From: Cavia porcellus
Lineage: Eukaryota; Chordata; Mammalia; Rodentia; Caviidae
Length of the DNA stretch: 64,000 nt
Assembly (NCBI RefSeq): GCF_034190915.1
Contig: NW_026947683.1
Span: 186,001 to 250,000 of the forward strand
Direction: 5' to 3'
Part shown: positions 57,301 to 64,000 of the stretch, piece after piece
How positions within the stretch are numbered: the first letter of the stretch is position 1
Layout of the letters: every line of letters starts with the position of its first letter
Made by a program: the position numbers and the translations under genes
Notes under the pieces: generated by a model
Databases searched by the model: none
What the model was told of the DNA's origin: nothing
The model's input: the letters and a program-made list of their open reading frames with translations, nothing else

Positions 57301-60300
57301 GTAACACACACCCATACAATGCGCACCACCCCGTGATGTTTTTCTCACTCCTACTAGTGAATGTAATGTAACACACACCCATACAATGCGCACCACCCCG
57401 TGATGTTTTTCTCACTCCTACTAGTGAATGTAATGTAACACACACCCATACAATGCGCACCACCCCGTGATGTTTTTCTCACTCCTACTAGTGAATGTAA
57501 TGTAACACACACCCATACAATGCGCACCTCCCCTTGATGTTTTTCTCACTCCTACTAGTGAATGTAATGTAACACACACCCATACAATGCGCACCACCCC
57601 GTGATGATTTTCTCACTCCTACTAGTGAATCTAATGTAACACACACCCATACAATGCGCACCACCCCGTGATGTTTTTCTCACTCCTTCTAGTGAATCTA
57701 ATGTAACACACACCCATACAATGCGCACCACCCCGTGATGTTTTTCTCACTCCTACTAGTGAATCTAATGTAACACACACCCATACAATGCGCACCACCC
57801 CGTGATGTTTTTCTCACTCCTACTAGTGAATCTAATGTAACACACACCCATAAAATGCGCACCACCCCGTGATGTTTTTCTCACTCCTACTAGTGAATCT
57901 AATGTAACACACACCCATACAATGCGCACCACCCCGTGATGTTTTTCTCACTGCTACTAGTGAATGTAATGTAACACACACCCATACAATGCGCACCACC
58001 CCGTGATGTTTTTCTCACTCCTACTAGTGAATGTAATGTAACACACACCCATACAATGCGCACCACCCCGTGATGTTTTTCTCACTCCTCTTAGTGAATG
58101 TAATGTAACACACACCCATACAATGCGCACCACCCCGTGATGTTTTTCTCACTCCTACTAGTGAATGTAATGTAACACACACCCATAGAATGCGCACCAC
58201 CCCGTGATGTTTTTCTCACTCCTACTAGTGAATGTAATGTAACACACACCCATAAAATGCGCACCACCCCGTGATGTTTTTCTCACTCCTACTAGTGAAT
58301 GTAATGTAAAACACACCCATACAATGCGCACCACCCCGTGATGTTTTTCTCACTCCTACTAGTGAATGTAATGTGACACACACCCATACAATGCGCACCA
58401 CCCCGTGATGTTTTTCTCACTCCTACTAGTGAATCTAATGTAACACACACCCATACAATGCGCACCACCCCGTGATGTATTTCTCACTCCTACTAGTGAA
58501 TCTAATGTAACACACACCCATACAATGCGCACCACCCCGTGATGTTTTTCTCACTCCTACTAGTGAATCTAATGTAACACACACCCATACAATGCGCACC
58601 ACCCCGTGATGTTTTTCTCACTCCTACTAGTGAATCTAATGTAACACACACCCATACAATGCGCACCACCCCGTGATGTTTTTCTCACTCCTACTAGTGA
58701 ATGTAATGTAACACACACCCATACAATGCGCACCACCCCGTGATGTTTTTCTCACTCCTACTAGTGAATGTAATGTAACACACACCCATACAATGCGCAC
58801 CACCCCGTGATGTTTTTCTCACTCCTACTAGTGAATGTAATGTAACACACACCCATACAATGCGCACCACCCCTTGATGTTTTTCTCACTCCTACTAGTG
58901 AATGTAATGTAACACACACCCATACAATGCGCACCACCCCGTGATGTTTTTCTCACTCCTCTTAGTGAATGTAATGTAACACACACCCATACAATGCGCA
59001 CCACCCCGTGATGTTTTTCTCACTCCTCTTAGTGAATGTAATGTAACACACACCCATACAATGCGCACCACCCCATGATGTTTTTCTCACTCCTACCAGT
59101 GAATGTAATGTAAAACACACCCATACAATGCGCACCACCCCGTGATGTTTTTCTCACTCCTACTAGTGTATCTAATGTAACACACACCCATACAATGCGC
59201 ACCACCCCGTGATGTTTTTCTCACTCCTACTAGTGAATGTAATGTGACACACACACGTACAATGCGCACCAACCCGTGATGTTTTTCTCACTCCTACTAG
59301 TGAATGTAATGTGACACACACCCATACAATGCGCACCACCCCGTGATGTTTTTCTCACTCCTACTAGTGAATGTAATGTAACACACACCCATACAATGCG
59401 CACCACCCCGTGATGTTTTTCTCACTCCTACTAGTGAATCTAATGTAACACACACCCATACAATGCGCACCACCCCGTGATGATTTTCTCACTCCTACTA
59501 GTGAATCTAATGTAACACACACCCATACAATGCGCACCACCCCGTGATGTTTTTCTCACTCCTTCTAGTGAATCTAATGTAACACACACCCATACAATGC
59601 GCACCACCCCGTGATGTTTTTCTCACTCCTACTAGTGAATCTAATGTAACACACACCCATACAATGCGCACCACCCCGTGATGTTTTTCTCACTCCTACT
59701 AGTGAATCTAATGTAACACACACCCATGCAATGCGCACCACCCCGTGATGTTTTTCTCACTCCTACTAGTGAATCTAATGTAACACACACCCATGCAATG
59801 TGCAGCATCCCGTGATGTTTTTCTCACTCCTACTAGTGAATCTAATGTAACACACACCCATACAATGCGCACCACTCCGTGATGTTTTTCTCACTCCTAC
59901 TAGTGAATGTAATGTAACACACACCCATACAATGCGCACCACCCCGTGATGTTTTTCTCACTCCTACTAGTGAATGTAATGTAACACACACCCATACAAT
60001 GCGCACCACCCCGTGATGTTTTTCTCACTCCTACTAGTGAATGTAATGTAACACACACCCATACAATGCGCACCACCCCGTGATGTTTTTCTCACTCCTC
60101 TTAGTGAATGTAATGTAACACACACCCATACAATGCGCACCACCCCGCGATGTTTTTCTCACTCCTTTTAGTGAATGTAATGTAACACACACCCATACAA
60201 TGCGCACCACCCCGTGATGTTTTTCTCACTCCTCTTAGTGAATGTAATGTAACACACACCCATACAATGCGCACCACCCCATGATGTTTTTCTCACTCCT

Positions 60301-60816
60301 ACTAGTGAATGTAATGTAACACACACCCGTACAATGCGCACCTCCCCGTGATGTTTTTCTCACTCCTAGTAGTGAATCTAATGTAACACACACCCATAAA
60401 ATGCGCACCACCCCGTGATGTTTTTCTCACTCCTACTAGTGAATCTAATGTAACACACACCCATAAAATGCGCACCACCCCGTGATGTTTTTCTCACTCC
60501 TACTAGTGAATCTAATGTAACACACACCCATACAATGCGCACCACCCCGTGATGTTTTTCTCACTCCTACTAGTGAATGTAATGTAACACACACCCATAC
60601 AATGCGAACCACCCCGTGATGTTTTTCTCACTCCTACTAGTGAATGTAATGTAACACACACCCATAAAATGCGCACCACCCCGTGATGTTTTTCTCACTC
60701 CTTCTAGTGAATCTAATGTAACACACACCCATACAATGCGCACCACCCCGTGATGTTTTTCTCACTCCTACTAGTGAATCTAATGTAACACACACCCATA
60801 CAATGCGCACCACCCC
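54322..60816. repeat. 97-monomer duplication, copy 2 (6495 bp)
   Basis: Carries all the copy 1 markers at +6495 bp. Differences seen are CTATTAG near 52800 in copy 1 against CTACTAG here, and divergence over the last two monomers of each copy (after about 54231 and 60726), where copy 1 has CATAAAA and TTCTAG and copy 2 has CATACAA and ACTAG. The true duplicated length may therefore be about two monomers shorter than the period. Confidence 0.92.
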
Positions 60817-61417
60817 GTGATGTTTTTCTCACTCCTACTAGTGAATCTAATGTAACACACACCCATACAATGCGCACCACCCCGTGATGTTTTTCTCACT
60901 CCTACTAGTGAATCTAATGTAACACACACCCATACAATGCGCACCACCCCGTGATGTTTTTCTCAATCCTCCTAGTGAATCTAATGTAACACACACCCAT
61001 ACAATGCGCACCACCCCGATGTTTTTCTCACTCCTACTAGTGAATCTAATGTAACACACACCCATACAATGCGCACCACCCCGTGATGTTTTTCTCACTC
61101 CTACTAGTGAATGTAATGTAACACACACCCATACAATGCGCACCACCCCGTGATGTTTTTCTCACTCCTACTAGTGAATGTAATGTAACACACACCCATA
61201 CAATGCGCACCACCCCGTGATGTTTTTCTCACTCCTACTAGTGAATGTAATGTAACACACACCCATACAATGCGCACCTCCCCTTGATGTTTTTCTCACT
61301 CCTACTAGTGAATGTAATGTAACACACACCCATAAAATGCGCACCACCCCGTGATGATTTTCTCACTCCTACTAGTGAATCTAATGTAACACACACCCAT
61401 ACAATGCGCACCACCCC
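60817..61417. repeat. Start of another round: match to 57067-57667 at +3750 bp
   Basis: The CTCAATCCTCC monomer followed by the 65-bp monomer (61018), CCTCCCCTTGATG and GATGATT correspond to 57268 and its flanks at +3750 bp (56 x 67 less 2). Here the GATGATT monomer also has CATAAAA before it, unlike its partner. The match stops at 61418, where TTCTAG would be expected. Confidence 0.85.
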
Positions 61418-62020
61418 GTGATGTTTTTCTCACTCCTACTAGTGAATGTAATGTAAAACACACCCATACAATGCGCACCACCCCGTGATATTTTTCTCAC
61501 TCCTACTAGTGAATGTAATGTGACACACACCCATACAATGCGCACCACCCCGTGATGTTTTTCTCACTCCTACTAGTGAATGTAATGTAACACACACCCA
61601 TACAATGCGCACCACCCCGTGATGATTTTCTCACTCCTACTAGTGAATCTAATGTAACACACACCCATACAATGCGCACCACCCCGTGATGTTTTTCTCA
61701 CTCCTTCTAGTGAATCTAATGTAACACACACCCATACAATGCGCACCACCCCGTGATGTTTTTCTCACTCCTACTAGTGAATCTAATGTAACACACACCC
61801 ATACAATGCGCACCACCCCGTGATGTTTTTCTCACTCCTACTAGTGAATCTAATATAACACACACCCATGCAATGTGCAGCATCCCGTGATGTTTTTCTC
61901 ACTCCTACTAGTGAATCTAATGTAACACACACCCATACAATGCGCACCACTCCGTGATGTTTTTCTCACTCCTACTAGTGAATGTAATGTAACCCACACC
62001 CATACAATGCGCACCACCCC
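61418..62020. repeat. Nine-monomer mosaic patch
   Basis: The first two monomers (C40A, then GATATTTTT with A38G) resemble 46.9-47.0 kb. The next six (GATGATT, TTCTAG, C31, AATATAAC with GCAGCATCC, CACTCCG) resemble 52.98-53.4 kb and 59.48-59.9 kb, but with one CATGCAATG monomer missing. GTAACCCAC near 61991 is private. The patch separates an upstream +3750 bp register from a downstream +3884 bp register. Confidence 0.8.
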
Positions 62021-64000
62021 GTGATGTTTTTCTCACTCCTACTAGTGAATGTAATGTAACACACACCCATAGAATGCGCACCACCCCGTGATGTTTTTCT
62101 CACTCCTACTAGTGAATGTAATGTAACACACACCCATAAAATGCGCACCACCCCGTGATGTTTTTCTCACTCCTACTAGTGAATGTAATGTAAAACACAC
62201 CCATACAATGCGCACCACCCCGTGATGTTTTTCTCACTCCTACTAGTGAATGTAATGTGACACACACCCATACAATGCGCACCACCCCGTGATGTTTTTC
62301 TCACTCCTACTAGTGAATCTAATGTAACACACACCCATACAATGCGCACCACCCCGTGATGTATTTCTCACTCCTACTAGTGAATCTAATGTAACACACA
62401 CCCATACAATGCGCACCACCCCGTGATGTTTTTCTCACTCCTACTAGTGAATCTAATGTAACACACACCCATACAATGCGCACCACCCCGTGATGTTTTT
62501 CTCACTCCTACTAGTGAATCTAATGTAACACACACCCATACAATGCGCACCACCCCGTGATGTTTTTCTCACTCCTACTAGTGAATGTAATGTAACACAC
62601 ACCCATACAATGCGCACCACCCCGTGATGTTTTTCTCACTCCTACTAGTGAATGTAATGTAACACACACCCATACAATGCGCACCACCCCGTGATGTTTT
62701 TCTCACTCCTACTAGTGAATGTAATGTAACACACACCCATACAATGCGCACCACCCCTTGATGTTTTTCTCACTCCTACTAGTGAATGTAATGTAACACA
62801 CACCCATACAATGCGCACCACCCCGTGATGTTTTTCTCACTCCTCTTAGTGAATGTAATGTAACACACACCCATACAATGCGCACCACCCCGTGATGTTT
62901 TTCTCACTCCTCTTAGTGAATGTAATGTAACACACACCCATACAATGCGCACCACCCCATGATGTTTTTCTCACTCCTACCAGTGAATGTAATGTAAAAC
63001 ACACCCATACAATGCGCACCACCCCGTGATGTTTTTCTCACTCCTACTAGTGTATCTAATGTAACACACACCCATACAATGCGCACCACCCCGTGATGTT
63101 TTTCTCACTCCTACTAGTGAATGTAATGTGACACACACACGTACAATGCGCACCAACCCGTGATGTTTTTCTCACTCCTACTAGTGAATGTAATGTGACA
63201 CACACCCATACAATGCGCACCACCCCGTGATGTTTTTCTCACTCCTACTAGTGAATGTAATGTAACACACACCCATACAATGCGCACCACCCCGTGATGT
63301 TTTTCTCACTCCTACTAGTGAATCTAATGTAACACACACCCATACAATGCGCACCACCCCGTGATGATTTTCTCACTCCTACTAGTGAATCTAATGTAAC
63401 ACACACCCATACAATGCGCACCACCCCGTGATGTTTTTCTCACTCCTTCTAGTGAATCTAATGTAACACACACCCATACAATGCGCACCACCCCGTGATG
63501 TTTTTCTCACTCCTACTAGTGAATCTAATGTAACACACACCCATACAATGCGCACCACCCCGTGATGTTTTTCTCACTCCTACTAGTGAATCTAATGTAA
63601 CACACACCCATGCAATGCGCACCACCCCGTGATGTTTTTCTCACTCCTACTAGTGAATCTAATGTAACACACACCCATGCAATGTGCAGCATCCCGTGAT
63701 GTTTTTCTCACTCCTACTAGTGAATCTAATGTAACACACACCCATACAATGCGCACCACTCCGTGATGTTTTTCTCACTCCTACTAGTGAATGTAATGTA
63801 ACACACACCCATACAATGCGCACCACCCCGTGATGTTTTTCTCACTCCTACTAGTGAATGTAATGTAACACACACCCATACAATGCGCACCACCCCGTGA
63901 TGTTTTTCTCACTCCTACTAGTGAATGTAATGTAACACACACCCATACAATGCGCACCACCCCGTGATGTTTTTCTCACTCCTCTTAGTGAATGTAATGT
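62021..64000. repeat. Copy of 58137-60116 at +3884 bp, cut by the window end
   Basis: Markers at +3884 bp (58 x 67 less 2): CATAGAATG 58187/62071 (counted at AG), GATGTATTT near 58477/62361, GTGTATC 59166/63050 and GCAGCATCC following 59792/63676. The copy continues beyond the window. Confidence 0.9.

Larger units (their letters stand above)
1..64000. repeat. 67-bp satellite DNA array, 955 complete monomers plus a 37-bp partial
   Basis: Head-to-tail copies of one 67-bp unit fill the window, all in one orientation. Landmarks in the unit (phase set at base 1): GTGATG at 1-6, a T5 run at 7-11, TCACT at 13-17, the palindrome ACTAGT at 21-26, TAATG around 32-36, an AC tract at 39-46, TGCGCA at 55-60 and CCACCCC at 61-67. 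Base 31 is either G or C, which splits the monomers into two large classes. Other recurrent variants are T7A, T17A, A21T, C22G, A21C with C22T, A38G, C40A, C40T, C52A, A53G and A63T. Composition of the consensus is A19 C21 G9 T18. Neither array edge is inside the window. Function is unknown; a centromeric, pericentromeric or subtelomeric location is inferred only from array size and homogeneity. I do not recognise the family and cannot name the host. Confidence 0.98.

Noticed and set aside
1..64000. CRISPR array
   Set aside because: The period is regular, but there are no unique spacers between repeats; the whole 67 bp is conserved, and there are no cas genes.
1..64000. Coding tandem-repeat protein (for example a surface or structural protein)
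   Set aside because: The 67-bp period is not a multiple of three and stops occur in every frame within three monomers on both strands.
1..64000. Telomeric repeat or rDNA spacer
   Set aside because: No TTAGGG-, TTTAGGG- or TTAGG-type units and no rRNA sequence are present. An rDNA spacer repeat would be expected to be interrupted by rRNA genes within this length in most species, though this window alone cannot fully exclude a very long spacer.
1..64000. Three-monomer (201-bp) unit phased to nucleosomes
   Set aside because: Three monomers give a nucleosome-like length, but I see no trimeric periodicity in the variants, so there is nothing in the sequence to support it.
1..64000. A fixed-period higher-order repeat
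   Set aside because: Offsets of 19, 21, 30, 32, 33, 36, 50, 54, 56, 58, 63, 91 and 97 monomers coexist; no single period tiles the window.
1..64000. Transposon insertions, tRNA genes or inverted segments
   Set aside because: Reading the whole window showed no break in the 67-bp register other than 1-5 bp indels and no reverse-orientation monomers.

Overview
The whole 64 kb is one uninterrupted tandem array of a 67-bp satellite monomer. Taking base 1 as phase zero, I count 955 complete monomers ending at 63963, followed by a 37-bp partial monomer cut off by the window edge. All monomers point the same way. I found no unique sequence, transposon, RNA gene or credible protein-coding gene. A homogeneous noncoding array of this size is typical of eukaryotic heterochromatin (centromeric, pericentromeric or subtelomeric). 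I do not recognise the monomer, so I cannot name the organism. The monomer is about 45% GC (30 of 67), and the strand shown is strongly C-rich (21 C against 9 G).

Only 20 monomers differ from 67 bp. Their summed length change (-22 bp) exactly predicts the phase of the last monomer. These odd-length monomers, together with shared point variants, act as tracers of a mosaic of large local duplications with no single higher-order period.

Layout, left to right. 1-9173: older, nested duplications (offsets 4016, 3348 and 3147 bp) marked by C44A, A29T and T17A monomers. 9174-15867: an almost perfect tandem duplication of 50 monomers. 15868-16871: a bridge of 15 monomers. 16872-25321: a tandem duplication of 63 monomers. 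25389-29339: a 32-monomer duplication whose second copy has lost 5 monomers. 29340-39254: repeated reuse of a module carrying CTCTTAG, C40A, A38G, A53G and C40T monomers at offsets of 21, 36 and 91 monomers. 38652-41197: a 19-monomer duplication. 39255-46486: a 54-monomer duplication that contains most of the 19-monomer one. 46487-47826: a 20-monomer bridge. 47827-60816: a tandem duplication of 97 monomers (6495 bp), the largest here. 60817-64000: the start of a further round, with a 9-monomer mosaic patch at 61418-62020.

No genes act together here. The biology is that of satellite turnover by unequal exchange, replication slippage and probably gene conversion. Minus-strand open frames of 76-104 codons exist, but they are artefacts of the 67-bp period combined with indels. 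The notable signals are the segmental-duplication history, the fixed order of variant monomers whose breaks coincide with duplication junctions, and a short dyad in each monomer whose commonest nearby variants lie in the loop.
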